Below, piece by piece: positions 23,079 through 35,385 of a stretch of DNA of 64,000 nt. The stretch lies in NCBI RefSeq assembly GCF_026745355.1, contig NC_079207.1, positions 12,956,338 through 13,020,337 on the forward strand, written 5' to 3'. Positions within the stretch are counted from its first letter, which is position 1; every line of letters starts with the position of its first letter. The stretch comes from Beta vulgaris subsp. vulgaris (taxonomy: Eukaryota > Streptophyta > Magnoliopsida > Caryophyllales > Amaranthaceae). The translations under genes and the position numbers were made by a program. Under the pieces are notes generated by a model, which saw nothing but the letters and a program-made list of their open reading frames with translations, searched no databases and was not told the DNA's origin.

Positions 23079-23345
23079 TTTTTTTTTTTAAACCGCTACT
23101 CCGAATAGCGGTTTATTATGAAAACTGATATCTGCTCACCATATTTTGCGCAGGTAAACCGCTACTCAGAGTAGCGGTTTATATTTATAAACCGCTTTGA
23201 GTAGCGGTTTCCATGGGTTAAAACAAAAAAAAAAAACAATTTTCTCGCGTGCCGTCCTACGTGGACAGTACGCAGGGAATTTTAATTTTTTTGGGCACAT
23301 TTTGGGAATTAAAACCCACTTTTGCATTATTCAAGGAAAAAATTC
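22831..23345. mobile_element. Mutator-type MITE with long terminal inverted repeats and a palindrome array
   Basis: 515 bp, flanked by an exact 10-bp duplication AAGTATTATC (22821-22830 and 23346-23355). The inverted ends are about 100 bp long, from GAATTTTTTCCTTGG inward to CGTCCACGTAGGACGGCACGCGAGAA. The core (22950-23215) holds five short palindromes of the type AAACCGCTACT-nnn-AGTAGCGGTTT, separated by A/T runs. A degenerate relative lies at about 32440-32935. Confidence 0.85.
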
Positions 23346-24115
23346 AAGTATTATCATACTACTATCTAATAACCTTAAGTAGGAAAAAGGTTTTTACGGG
23401 ATTCCTCTAAAGGAAAATCTAACATTATTTTTATTTAGCAAATAGTATTAGATAAGTTTGCTATATTTTTTAAATTAATTAAATTTCATTATTATGTGAA
23501 TCTTGGGTTATTAGTCTTTTTACATAGACACAAGCTCCTCAAGGGTTGGATTGTAGAATTAAAATATACTTACTCCATTCTGAAATAAGTGAAACTGTTC
23601 TCTCTATTATATGATAGTTTTTTGGAGTTAAATATACTAAAGGGTACTAAACTTTGCATAAAGTTGCAGTTTGCTCATCGAACTTTCAAAAGTTGCACTT
23701 TGCTCACTTAAAGTACAACTCTGTTAACAATTCTGTTAACTTTGAATTTAATATACAAAAAAAGTTGTGTGGTCCAAAAGATAATGAGAACGATAGTTAT
23801 ACTTTACAGTACAAAAACCTAATTCCCAACGGTAACTTAATCTGGCTATTTATGGCTTCAAAAAAAATGTGTTTTTTCTCCGAAATTCTCCAATTAACGC
23901 AAACTTCTCCTTCTTTGTAATATCCCAAAAATTTAAACTTGATTAACATTAATAATTAACTTAAATAAATTGTTTAAAATTTATTTATTTATTTAATCGC
24001 TTCTCTAATATATTTGAAACAAAAAAAATCCAAGTATTGGTAAAATAAGCTAAGTTAGTATGCTGGTATAATAAAAGAAAGTAGAAAAGTACTAATTTTA
24101 GTAATAGCAAAAGAA

Positions 24116-27100
24116 TCTATATATATATATAAAGCTAGAAAAATTTGCCTATGTGTCAAGCTATTACTCATTTCGCCACATGTCATCACTATACTTATTC
24201 TCATTTTTTTAGTGCCACGTGTAAAATGGATCAATTACAATCTTATAAATTTGGTAAGTTTCACTCAGCAAATGGAAGTACTTTACAATCATATTATTCG
24301 TGTATAATTCGGCACAGTTGCTAACTAATAATAAACAATGTTAATATTGATATAACTTACCATTTTACATTACCATTTATGTAACTTACCCGTAGTCGTA
24401 GATTTTGATTTATAATGTAGACAATTTATTTTGGATTGCGGGATTGATAATTTTCACAACTTTTTATATTGCTTAATTATTACTCCAGTAGATACATTAT
24501 ATTAGATATTATTGTAGTATACAATAATTATCTTTACGTGTCATTTGTCTATATTAATAATGTAGGGTAGCAATAAGTTCGAGTTGGATTATTTCAAGTT
24601 CACCTGATTTCTATTTCGGGTCACTTCCCCTAATCCAAACTTGACTTGATTCTGATTTCAGGTCGAAAACTAGAATTTGAACCCGACCTTTTCGATTTCA
24701 GGTTGACCCGAAACCAACCCAAAATGACATGATTTTAAATTAAATCATGCAATAATTCAACATATTGAGTGAGTCTTGAATTCAAATGCCAACTTAATCA
24801 AATTTAGAATATTCAAGAAACGAGTTTGGTCTAATACAAGTTAGATAAACATAGGTTGGCCTGCCTTGAATTTGACCCCACTTCAAAGTCAGATTATTCG
24901 GATTGTTTTGAGGTTCAAAAATTCAACCTGAACCTAACCCATTATTTTTTCTGGTCGGGTTGGGCTGACCCATCTTTTTTTCAGGTTGAAAATTTTAACC
25001 CAAATCCGAAATTTTCAGGTTAGATTCGAGTAGGTTATCATATTGGATCAGCTTTAATTTTGACAGCCCTAATGAAAAGATTATATCATGAAATATAAAT
25101 TTACAATTTATAATCTTTCAATTTTAAATGTAGTCATTCCAATAATTTTGGAATTAAAAAAACTATTTGAGAACTAAAAAAAATCCATGTGCATTATGCA
25201 CGGGTCCAGATAATCTTAATATAAATTATTTCTCAAATAGTCAAGATGTAAATTATTTCGCAAGTCAATAGTAACAAATTTTAAAAGCCATCTAATCTTT
25301 TATTTCTCATTTATATCTTTCTTAAATTATTTCAATATTTAGTTGTGTATGATCACTTCATGATTCTAATGTAAATATCACAAAATATTCAATTTCTAAA
25401 TTGAAATATTTTGGGTTTTCATATTTTTTCTTAGATATATGTTATTAATATTAATTATCAGCACATATTTTGCTGACCCGCAAATGAAAACCATGCTATC
25501 TAGGGGAATAGATATTTTTTTTAATATGTAACAATATTGATATAAACAATTAGATTCATTGTAAGAAAATTTATGTGAGCTTAAAGCGAGTTTGAACAAG
25601 TTTGACCACTAAATGTTACTCAAAGTTAATTAAATTAACCTAAGCAATGTATGTGCTATTAACTTAGTACCATTTAATCATTTATATGGATTATAATAAT
25701 AATACTGATTATTATAGATAATTTATATTTCAGTATAGTGCATCGCACGGGTTGTAAGCCAATTTTAGACTATTCTTAATACAATATTATATCATTTTAG
25801 ATAACAAGCCCATTTAGTTATTTTGTTTAAGGTTAAACCCATTTTAATTTATACGATTCTCATTACAAGATCATAATATCGTGTAGGATATTTCTATATT
25901 CATTTCTTAGGTATATATTAGAAGAAAATTTTACATTACAATATATATTTCATTATATATTATATATTACATATACATACATGAAATTTTTTTATAATAA
26001 TAATTATGATTAAATGGGTTAAACGGTAATTCGTTTATCAAATAGGTCGGGTCAGGTTGAGTATTTCAACCTGTTTATTAAATTTTAGTAAACCCGAACG
26101 CAAATCCAACCAAACCTGAACTGATTGCCAGCCCAACTTGGTTGCCTACTCTACTTTTATTTTATACTATTTCATTACATATTTATATAAATATATATAC
26201 CATGATTTCAAGGGACGTATTATATAATTTTAAATATATATTGTCATATCAAGAGTTATTAGCAAAAAGGGTTTGATGAACATTAATAACTGATATTTCT
26301 ATATTCATTTCTTAGTATATATTAGAAGAAAAATTTATACATTACAATATATATAATTTATATATTACAATATACATGAAATTTATTGTCTATTTGATAA
26401 GATGAGTTACATGTTATTTTTTTAATAAACTAAATTGAAAAATGTATTTTCTCTTTAATTTTTTTGTTAATTTACATTTACTATACAGTGTAAATTATAA
26501 TGTCACTACTTTATGTAGGGTTTGCAAAAGCTAACTCAATACGAAATACGACCGAACCTAACCCAAAATAAGCAGGTTAGGGTTGGAACTTTGACCGATT
26601 TTCTAACCCATTGATTAAACAGGTAGGTTGAGGTTGACATTTTCGACTCGAAATTGACATGCTTTGACTTTTAACTTACATATATGTAGAAAATTCTCGA
26701 AAAATATATTGATAAATCTAAAATTTGGTTAAAAAAGTAAATATTGCTAAAATTGGTCACAATTATTATAAGAAATATTAAACATGCATACTTTCAACAG
26801 TGAATTGAACTCTCTATACTTTTAAGAAAATAATTAATTTTTTGTATAATACTAATTATGATTAAATGGGTTCAACGGGTAATTCGCTTATCAAATAGGC
26901 GGGTCAGGGTTGAGTATTTCAACCTGTTTATTAAATGTGTAGTAAACCCGAAAGCAAATCCAACCAAACTTGAACTGATTGCCAGCCCAATGCTTGCTGG
27001 TTGCCTGCTCTTTTTATGTTTATACTATTTCATTACATATTTATATAAATATAGATACACCATGATTTCAAGGGACGTATTATATAATTTTAAATATATA

Positions 27101-27436
27101 TTGTCATATCAAGAGTTATTAGCAAAAAGGGTTTGAAAAACATTAATAGCTGATAAAGAACGTGAAAACTCAAATGTTACCACAAATGTATAGTACAAAG
27201 ACGTGGTTCAAAATGTTTTTAAAATACTCTTATTATTATTGTCATTTAATAATTCATTTGTGATGTTCATTCACTTCGTTGAGATAAAAGGATTTTTTCG
27301 TGTTTCCTCTTCAATAAACATGTAAACTTGCAGTGTTTTACCATGTATAATATAATATATACACATTCTTATTTGATATAAAAATTAAATCAAAAAAATA
27401 AACTTCCCGTGCATTTTTGCACGGGTGGAAAACTAG
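24116..27436 (+). mobile_element. Helitron, second type, 3.3 kb, no helicase seen
   Basis: Starts TCTATATATATATATAAAGC after an A and ends with the perfect hairpin CCCGTGCATTTTTGCACGGG, then TGGAAAACTAG before a T. Similar GTGCATTATGCACGGG and GCACGGGTTGTAAG words occur internally near 25190 and 25744, suggesting older termini inside it (composite element). No Rep/helicase reading frame was found. A segment is duplicated inside (see 25981-26300 and 26833-27150). Confidence 0.75.
25981..27150. repeat. Direct duplication inside the 3.3-kb Helitron
   Basis: About 320 bp at 25981-26300 recurs at 26833-27150: shared words ATTATGATTAAATGGGTT, ATTTCAACCTGTTTATTAAA, TTGCCAGCCCAA and CATGATTTCAAGGGACGTAT occur in the same order, offset by about 850 bp. 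Spacing between copies is filled by related AT-rich sequence. Confidence 0.8.
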
Positions 27437-27850
27437 TTAGAAATATTTCAAAAATGGAAAATCACCATGACTACACAATTCATCTTCTTCCTCAAGCTTT
27501 CTCTCCTTGTTTCCTAAGACATTCTAGAACACCTTAATCCCCAAGTTTCTTCAACATTAAGTGTCTATTAGTTTTATGAAGTTTAATTCCTAAAATTTAC
27601 TATAAATAGTATGCTAATTTCACTATTCATCTCCATCCAAAAATCAGAAAGTTTCAAACACCAATTACCCACAACTCCGGCCACCACCACCCGTCTGCCC
27701 CTTCCCCTCTGTCGCCCAGACCCCGCCTGCACCTTCGCCGACCAACCACTAACACCACCGCCTTCTCCTCCATCCCCTGTGCTACCCCATTACACTCTTT
27801 CACAATTTTTTTTGGATAAGAACCATATACTTTTTCACTTCTCAACAATA

Positions 27851-27906
27851 AAAATGCTAGTATTGTTAATTTTTATAATTGTAAAAATTAACAATACTAG
27901 CATTTT
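27851..27906. repeat. Perfect hairpin
   Basis: AAAATGCTAGTATTGTTAAT and its complement face each other around a short AT loop (TATAATTGTA). A third copy of one arm (AACAATACTAGCATTTTT) follows near 27940-27958. Arms are about 23 bp with no mismatch seen. Confidence 0.85.
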
Positions 27907-28195
27907 CAATCTTATGGTTAATTAAATATCTTGTGCGTTAACAATACTAGCATTTTTCCTAAATTCTTGTGCATTTCATTATTTTAATTAAATATCAGAA
28001 AGTTAGTGGAAGTTAGTGGGTCATGTTAATAGAAAAGTACTTTGAGTGAGTAAACTGCAATTTTTTAAAGTTGCGTGAGCAAACTGCAACTTTATGCAAA
28101 GTTTAGTACCCTTTATTATACCTAACTCTAGTTTTTTGAGATAAATTGTTTCACTTATTTTATAACGGATAAAGTATTATTTTTCGCTTGCTATA

Positions 28196-28748
28196 TCTCT
28201 ATTATATAAGGGAAGGGGGGAGCAATGGTGTCCTCTTTTGAAATGCCAATTTTGCCCCCCCTTCTCTTTCTAAATCACAAAATAGTGTGTATATTTTTGA
28301 CTTTGCTAAATTTAAGAGCTACCTATATTTGGCAAACTGTATTCCTCCTCTTTTTTTTCCTCAAAAAGATTACCATATCCAGTTCCTAGCCAGTCAAGAA
28401 AAAAATATTTCGTGCTATATCATACAAGTTGCGCGGATTCGTTTATGGGCTTATAACTACACAATGCTATGATCTAATAAATTTTTTATAACTCAGAAGA
28501 GAAGCTCCAAACAAAAGAGGGAAAAAACTAAAATAAATTTAAAACGCTAATAACTTAATAGGTCATGATTAGATTAACAATATTCGCGCATTTCCAGAAT
28601 ATTATTATGTTCGCAATGACATTTTCTGAAATTTTCAATGATATATAATTTTTTTTAAAAGGTTCAAATTTTGACTCTTATGCCGAAAAAAATCGAGTTT
28701 CTATTTCGAAAAAAAATTCAAGCACGCATCGCGTGCAAAAAGTTCTAG
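28196..28748 (+). mobile_element. Non-autonomous Helitron (family A)
   Basis: Starts TCTCTATTATATAAGGGAAG after A and ends with the perfect hairpin GCACGCATCGCGTGC, AAAAAGTTCTAG, then T. 553 bp. It sits just outside the foldback element ending at 28174. Confidence 0.85.
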
Positions 28749-29143
28749 TTTTCTATAAGTGTCAACCATGAGTACTCATGAGTCATGACCCACATACAAG
28801 CATGTATAATTTTCAAAACTTTTCTAGTACAACAGTTGTATCACTTGAATTTACAACACCCTGACATAGGAAAATAGGGGCTTTTTTTTAGGGAGGGGAT
28901 TTATTAGGGAATTTATTAAAAGGATGAATTGGTTTTATTTAATTTTGATTGGTTTGAGAATTTGCGTTGCGCTGCATGCCTGCATTATGTGGTTAGTGGA
29001 GATGTATGCGTCATTGGTATTAATTGCATCTTTTTTTCTCCAAAAATACTTAGCAACTTATGTCAAAATTTAGTGGTTTACATGTTTACAATGATTATAT
29101 CATTCCGTGTGCATCTTGGGCGTAATATGTTACACCATATACC

Positions 29144-30303
29144 CAGGGCCGTCTCGTACGATTTAGGGGCCCTGTTCTATATCAAATTATGAAGTCTCAA
29201 AGGGTAATAAAGAACATCATCATATAAATATCAAAAATAAAATTTCATAATACAAGTTTTTTTTCAAAACAAAATTCTATATTTATACAAATTCTACTTG
29301 AAAATTGTAACCATATTAGGATTATTTGAAGAAAAATCATCAACTAACAAAAAAGTATCATCTAAAATATAGAATAAGCAACACATAGAACATAAGATTA
29401 CTGGTAAAGTCGTAATAGCTTTGATAAAATATTAAAAGAAGAATATAATTTTACCTGTCTATCAATAATCCAACATTTTAGAATTTCTTTTTCTTATATA
29501 AAATTAGAAAGCATCCAAGAATACCCATCAAGAATTACCCACAAAAATAATACTTTTGTTCCAACCCATAGTTCAAGAAACTTAAAACACATTGAACTAT
29601 GGGTATACAGTAACTAAGTAGTTGACGTTTTCAGAAGAAGGGGCAACAAATACATACTCATAAAGGAAAAACAAATATAGAGTTAATATTAAAAAAAAAC
29701 TGTACTAAATAAAGTCCAAATTAATGGCGGAAACGGCATCGTTTTTGATGTGGGAAGGAGCAGGATTATCACGAAAACCTTCAGCAAAATTCATTGCATT
29801 GCAATGTTGTGAAAGATGAGAAATCAAAGTTGTTGAATTAGAGAAGGTGTTGGTGATAACTTTTCCTCCATTTTAAAATTTATCGGGTTTTAATGTTGTG
29901 GGTTCAGATTTTCCAAATCAAAACTTATCTATATTATGGATGAATTACCTCTTTTTATAATCTGAAAAATCATACAAGGAATATGAAGATTAAATTGAAC
30001 TCAAAAACACCTTTTTTTTTTTTTTAATTTCTCTTTGGAAATTGAGGATTAGAGCTGTAAATTGTAATGAAAATTGGGAAGAGTGAATTTTTTTGGGAGG
30101 CTGAGAACAATGAAGGAGGAGAGGAGGAGTTAAGTTTTGGAAATTGGAAGGGATAGAAAAGTAGCGGGCATCGTGAAAGTAACTTAGTTTTTTTTTTTTT
30201 TTTTTTTTTTTTTATAGTTTGGACAAAACAATATACAATTGGGCCCTTAAATTTTGGGGCCCTGTGCAGTTGCTCACACTGCACAGGGCCTTAGCCGGGC
30301 CTG
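29144..30303. mobile_element. Non-autonomous hAT element
   Basis: 1160 bp, flanked by an exact 8-bp duplication CATATACC (29136-29143, 30304-30311). The ends CAGGGCCGTCT and AGCCGGGCCTG are imperfect inverted repeats, typical of hAT. Just inside, GGGGCCCTGT occurs at both sides, and the right end also carries a GCACAGGGCC / GGGCCCTGTGC hairpin. No transposase frame remains. Confidence 0.85.
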
Positions 30304-30968
30304 CATATACCTTATTATATAACATGTATAATGATATAGACTTCAACAAAAATGACATAAACTATACAAATAATGACATGAATTTCTATTCTCAAGTTAT
30401 TTTGTCATTTATTTCATGTCATTTGAGTTTCTTTAACAGAACAAGCGGTAATTTGTGAATTGTTACACTATATTCATGTTTATTCTCTCACCTTTTAATT
30501 TACTTATTTCACAAAAATTGATGTTGATCTCGATAAGTGAGATTAATGGCTAATAATGAGTAAAATTTAGCAGGTAAACATTACACACAATCAATTGATT
30601 ACACGATGTCCTAGTTGCAAGACAAAGTTTGGCAATTTCTCATAGAATATCAAATAAGAGTGGGATCGGAATATATTGTATGATTGTAAATTCTAGTAGC
30701 AAGTCAAAGTCTTAATAGATTGTTATATACTTTCCCCATATTATTCTCTATATAGTAAGTCGTTGATATTCTTTTTTTTATAGCAAAAGCAAGTCATTTA
30801 GAAATTAAAGTTAACGTATAGTTGAAGTTATATAACTTTATCTTTATTATCATTTTTGACTCACTATTATATTATGTTCTTTTAGTTGGAGAAAATTATT
30901 ACTAAGGGGAAGATAGATGATGAACCCCGAAGCATTAAGGTAATATCACTTGAAAGTATATCAATAAT

Positions 30969-31173
30969 TACTAATAACCTGGAGTTGGCTTAGGGGTGGT
31001 TAGAATTGTACCTCTCAACCTTAAGATTGAGGTGTAATTCTCACTATGTTACTTTGAGGATAGGGATTTTCCTTATCATCTCCCCACTTTCAGAATGTCT
31101 AGCTCACTAACTCGAGCCGAAATGACATGTGTGGAATTCCAATCCGGTATGGCAATTCATCACAAAAAGAAAT
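30969..31173 (+). mobile_element. tRNA-derived SINE
   Basis: Starts near GGAGTTGGCTTAGGGGTGG (A-box-like). About 45 bp on there is a degenerate B-box-like word, and it ends CACAAAAAGAAAT. It is flanked by the 10-bp duplication TATCAATAAT (30959-30968, 31174-31183). Confidence 0.6.
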
Positions 31174-31324
31174 TATCAATAATAATACTAATTAAAATAT
31201 ATTCATCAATTTAATATATCCACAATCACATTAAATGTATGGCTCAACCACATGTTATTGCCAAGATGGAAGCAGTTTCGCGTGGTGTAATAATTTCATT
31301 GAAGACACCTTTAAATATATAGTA

Positions 31325-31829
31325 CTAGCCTTCATATGCACGTGATGCGTGCGTTAATTTTAAAATTTGTTATTCTATAGATACTCCATTCGTACTTTAT
31401 TTATGATTAAACTTAAATGTGAAAAATTCAACAGTTAGATGAATTTAGATATATTAATTCGCTAATGTAAAAAATAAAAAAGGTTGTGAGTGATTGTTAA
31501 CATTAATTGTTTGTGAATGAATATTGAACAGAAAGAACAAAAATAATGAGTTGGTTTAATTAAATTAAAGAGTATCAAAGGTAGTGAATGTTCAGACTTT
31601 TCATGTGCACGTTATGTATGCCATCTTTTTTTATAAGGTATAAATATTTTGTTCATTTAATTTGATGCATATACCATTTTAAACTTGTTTTAAATGGCAA
31701 GTTGGAATGAGAATTTTTAAATGATTTGCTTTTGTATTTTTTTTCATTCCATTAATTAGATCATTAAGGGTATTTTAGTCGCTTCAAAAGAGGACACCAC
31801 ACCTCCTCCCTTGACTTATATAATAGAGA
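31325..31829 (-). mobile_element. Non-autonomous Helitron (family A), uninterrupted copy
   Basis: 505 bp. Minus-strand start TCTCTATTATATAAGTC after A; end hairpin GCACGCATCACGTGC, ATATGAAGGCTAG, then T. It is nearly identical to the copy at 21229-22281 without that copy's nested MITE. Confidence 0.85.
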
Positions 31830-32439
31830 TAGATACATTATTATTTAATTAATGTAAGTTGAAGTCCCCTGCAAGTAGGAAAATTGGTGGATCATGTTTG
31901 TAAGAGATGAAAGTAGATTTTAGGACTTTTGAAACTGAAGATAAGACCAATACCATTAGGTTATCACTTGTGCTCGTACTATAGATGCAATTTGTGGTCT
32001 CTATTAAAGTACGTGCTTGTTTCATTGATTATATGTCACAAGTGGATATAGTACGATTGAGTTTAATATCAGGATATGCCAATAGAGGATAACCAACTAA
32101 AACTTACATTGACTGTTATGCTATCCATATGACCATAACACAAGTAGAATTTGGTCTTCGTCAAGTCAATACATACTATACTTTGTATTATGAAGTGGGG
32201 TGGGGGGAACCTTGTGAGTTGTGACAATCACTCAATCAGAAAATGTAGAGTACCAAACTACCAACTATCAGAAATCAGAATGCATGCACAATTGACACTT
32301 TCATCGTAGTATCTTGTAAACTTCTTCATTTAGTTCGCCAGAGTTAGTTCTAATTCCAATATCCAACCTACATGCTAATGTATTTTCAAATTTTTTCATT
32401 TAATAATGTCAGAGGGAGTATTAATTTTTGTTATGCGTT
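31830..32439. other. Intergenic, no gene recognised
   Basis: AT-rich sequence without a recognisable coding frame or element boundary. Confidence 0.4.
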
Positions 32440-32935
32440 GAACTTGAAATTAATTTCATGAATACAGTCCACGCAGGACAGCAGGCGAGATTTTTTTTTT
32501 AAGTTTCCACAAAGCAAACCGCTACTTAGAGTAGTAGTTAACTTTAAGTTAAGTCGCTACCGATGGTAGTGGTGTACGAGGTAAAATCGCTACTTGGTAT
32601 AGCAGTTTACACTATAAATCGCCATTGAAGGACACAAAGAGAAGGCGCACCATACAGCTCAGGCTTGCAGTGCTCGGCTGCTCGCCACATGCGCAGGACT
32701 CACAGCGCCTGTGTGGCATGCATTCTCTTGAGTTGGTTATGTTCAGCGATGAACCGCTACTCTGGGTGGTGGTTTATATGTCTTATAGCTTGTCTTAGGG
32801 ACACAATACAACCGGTGAAATATTATTGGTATTAACCGCTACTTGGAGTAGCAGTTTTTTAAAAAAAACTAAAATTATGACGTGCTTTCCTATGTGGACG
32901 GTATCTAAGGAAATAATTTCGCGTTTAGCGCATAG
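32440..32935. mobile_element. Degenerate relative of the palindrome-array MITE
   Basis: Shares the GTCCACGCAGGACAGCAGGCGAG end (compare the other copy's CGTCCTACGTGGAC), several decayed AACCGCTACT...AGTAG units (near 32518, 32551, 32588, 32835) and a right end with TATGTGGACGGTATC. The centre (32640-32740) is unusually GC-rich. Boundaries are approximate. Confidence 0.55.
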
Positions 32936-33235
32936 GAGGAATTAATACTACCTTTGATATTATTTATGGAAAATATTCATGTATTTTCACACGCACGCAT
33001 CCTTATTTTCGTGGATTGTTTGTAGGGTTGCTCTTGATCTTTAAACATTGTGGACTTCCACCATAGTTTACATAAATTTAGGGTTGACTATGAAGTCTGG
33101 TCCGCGAAGGGCTTTTAGTTAATGACTGACCAAGACCCAAGTAGTGTCCATGTATGTGTGATTATATATATATATATATATTAATATTATTAATAATATA
33201 TATATATATTATATATATTATATATTATATATATA

Positions 33236-33513
33236 GAAGTGAGTTCATATGAGAATGCATACTTATATGAGAAATGAGAATGAATTTTACACGCTATAAC
33301 TTATGAATAAGTGATATAACTCTAATGAAAAAGCGATGTAACTCCAAAAACAAAATACTTGAAAAAAAATTCAAAATTTTTTTTTTTTTTGAATTTAAAT
33401 TTTTTAGAGGGATATAACTCTAATGAATAAGTGTTGTAACTTTAAACCAATCGTGTGGTTGAGATTCATTCTCATTTCTCATGTAAGGAGCATTCTCATG
33501 TGATTTTGACCCT
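33236..33513. mobile_element. Micron-like MITE in a (TA)n tract
   Basis: Begins GAAGTGAGTTCATATGAGAA and ends TTCTCATGTGATTTTGACCC, roughly inverted (CATATGAGAATGC / GCATTCTCATGTG). It lies between two (TA)n/(TATAT) microsatellites at 33163-33235 and 33515-33566. Non-coding. Confidence 0.6.
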
Positions 33514-33514
33514 A

Positions 33515-33517
33515 TAT

Positions 33518-33566
<49 letters not shown>
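33515..33566. repeat. (TA)n microsatellite
   Basis: Uninterrupted TA/AT repeat flanking the MITE; its partner tract lies at 33163-33235. Confidence 0.9.
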
Positions 33567-33568
<2 letters not shown>

Positions 33569-34437
33569 AAAGGTTTTAGGAGAGAATTTATGTGGAGTTT
33601 TATTTGATCAGTAACGTTTAAACCCGACTAGATTACATATATAATCCAAACTTTTAACATTTTCGGGACAAATTTTTCTGTTTGATATCAGAAATAACTT
33701 CGAATTTAACAATACAGATTTTAGACATATTCTCTATATTTTAACTTTGATTTGATATAAAACAATTGTTGGTTTGGGAATTGGATATACCATATTCGTT
33801 ATGGGTATAAACAACATTACTAATTAAGGTTTGTCAAGGATATCTTGACCTAGTGATTAAGATTAAGATTAAGATTGAGGTGTTGTAAACGATAGGTCAC
33901 ATGCTGCATCTCCCCTCCCCTTTTTGCACTGTCTTTATGGCTCATATGGATTAAAAAAAAGCCAAGAATTTAGTACTTGGGCAATCGATATGAGCGGTTC
34001 TCTAGTTCAGTAAGTGTTGTGTTGTAGCCTTTCATTAAGCCCACATTAAATTTTCAGTTTATTTTCTTGCTTTTAGTTCTTTAGATTTATAACAAAAGGA
34101 AAATTTTCCAACAAAATATTTACTACTTGATTATGTCGAACCTTTAGTTTTAAATCCCAAAGAGTTTCTCTCCCTTGAATGTACTCCCTCCATTTAATAT
34201 TCTTACTTTGACCAATTTCTCTTACAGAAAGATTTCAAATAGGAAAAAACAAAAGAAAATGAAAGGAATAAGTCTGACCAACTGAATATAAGAAATCAAC
34301 ATAAGATTAACTATGGCTTAACAGAGGAGTATGATACAAAACAAATAGAAAGTTCAATAGTACAACTCGAAAAAGAATAAAACTTTGGGATTACAACATA
34401 CAAACATGTTAAAACATAGGGATATCATGTAGAAAGA
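33567..34437. other. Intergenic with a truncated SINE-like and a half Stowaway-like piece
   Basis: A tRNA-like start (TTGACCTAGTGATTAAG, with TTAAGA hexamer repeats) at about 33840-33960 has no clear B box. At about 34182-34310, TACTCCCTCCATTTAATATTC with a partial complement suggests a decayed Stowaway. No gene seen. Confidence 0.35.
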
Positions 34438-34680
34438 CTCTTTGTTAGTGTGAGAGAGCGACTAAGCGCACTCATATTAGTTCGTGGGTGTTTATTGTAT
34501 TGAGATTTTATATTATTTAGGGGTTACTTTAAGTGGCGAATGGCTTTTATTTAATTGAATCACCCCTTTCCTTTTTCTTCATAAAAAAGGTACAATGATG
34601 TAGACATGATTCAATCTCGAGTCATGAATGTCACTTTCACGAGACTTTACCAACTAAACTAGATAACATCCACGCCTTAT
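34438..34680 (-). mobile_element. tRNA-derived SINE (long member)
   Basis: Minus strand: A box CTAGTTTAGTTGGTAAAG, B box GAGATTGAATC, then GTCTACATCATTGT, and near the 3' end GTGCGCTTAGTCGCTC. The same landmarks occur in the 109-bp SINE at 43787-43895, so this copy has about 120 bp of extra sequence between them. Confidence 0.6.
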
Positions 34681-35385
34681 GACATTACTTGTCTTAAACT
34701 TTAAACGATAATCCTTATCACCAAGGGCATCTTGTATGCGTGTAACTTTGTGGGTGCATTTTGAAAGTTAAGGATGAATGTCATATTAGTGTTACTAAAC
34801 TCAGGCTATCTCTTTGTTTAGGTGATTTGGTATGAATTTATCAAGATAATCTAGTCTGAATTTTAATGCTATGATCTTGTAACTTTGTGAATACTCTATT
34901 TTGATACTACTTTGAGTTGACTTTGGTACCAAACTTTTTTATCTTTTCGTGTGAGATGACAATTTGACATCTCACTATGAGACGCATATAACACCTCTGA
35001 TGGAGAAAGTGGTTGGGGTTCTTAAAGGAGGAAGAAGCGAGAGAGGGACCGCAATGTTTTGCTCTCGAGTGACTTTTTTAGCTCAAAGGTGGTGAGATAA
35101 AATCTATACTATTATTATTATTAACACGTGTAAAGGAAACATTAAATGTCTAGAACCCGTTATGTGTATGCTCACAAGACATGTTAAACCTCTTTATTCT
35201 TTATAGATCAACACTTTTCTTTTTACATTTTGGATTCTCTTATTAAAAAGAGAAAATGTCAAAGTTTGTACATCAAGTAGCACTTTTTTAAGTAAAATGT
35301 TATTGATATTAAGTGGTAAAGTCAAATATTAAGTTGTGTTTTTTTCTTTTGTAAAAAATATATATAAAAAAAGGAAAATTACAAC
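34681..35385. other. Intergenic, no gene recognised
   Basis: AT-rich sequence, no recognisable frame or complete element. Confidence 0.4.

Larger units (their letters stand above)
23573..28174. mobile_element. Foldback/Stowaway-like element split by a Helitron
   Basis: The ends are inverted: left CTCCATTCTGAAATAAGTG, right CACTTATTTTATAACGGATAAAG, with TA on both outer sides. Further in, GGGTACTAAACTTTGCATAA (23643 on) pairs with its complement near 28085-28110, followed by GTTGCAGTTTGCTCA on both arms. The total span of 4.6 kb includes a nested 3.3-kb Helitron (24116-27436), so the original element was about 1.3 kb. The Pro/Thr-rich open frame at 27611-27925 is not recognisable. Confidence 0.65.
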
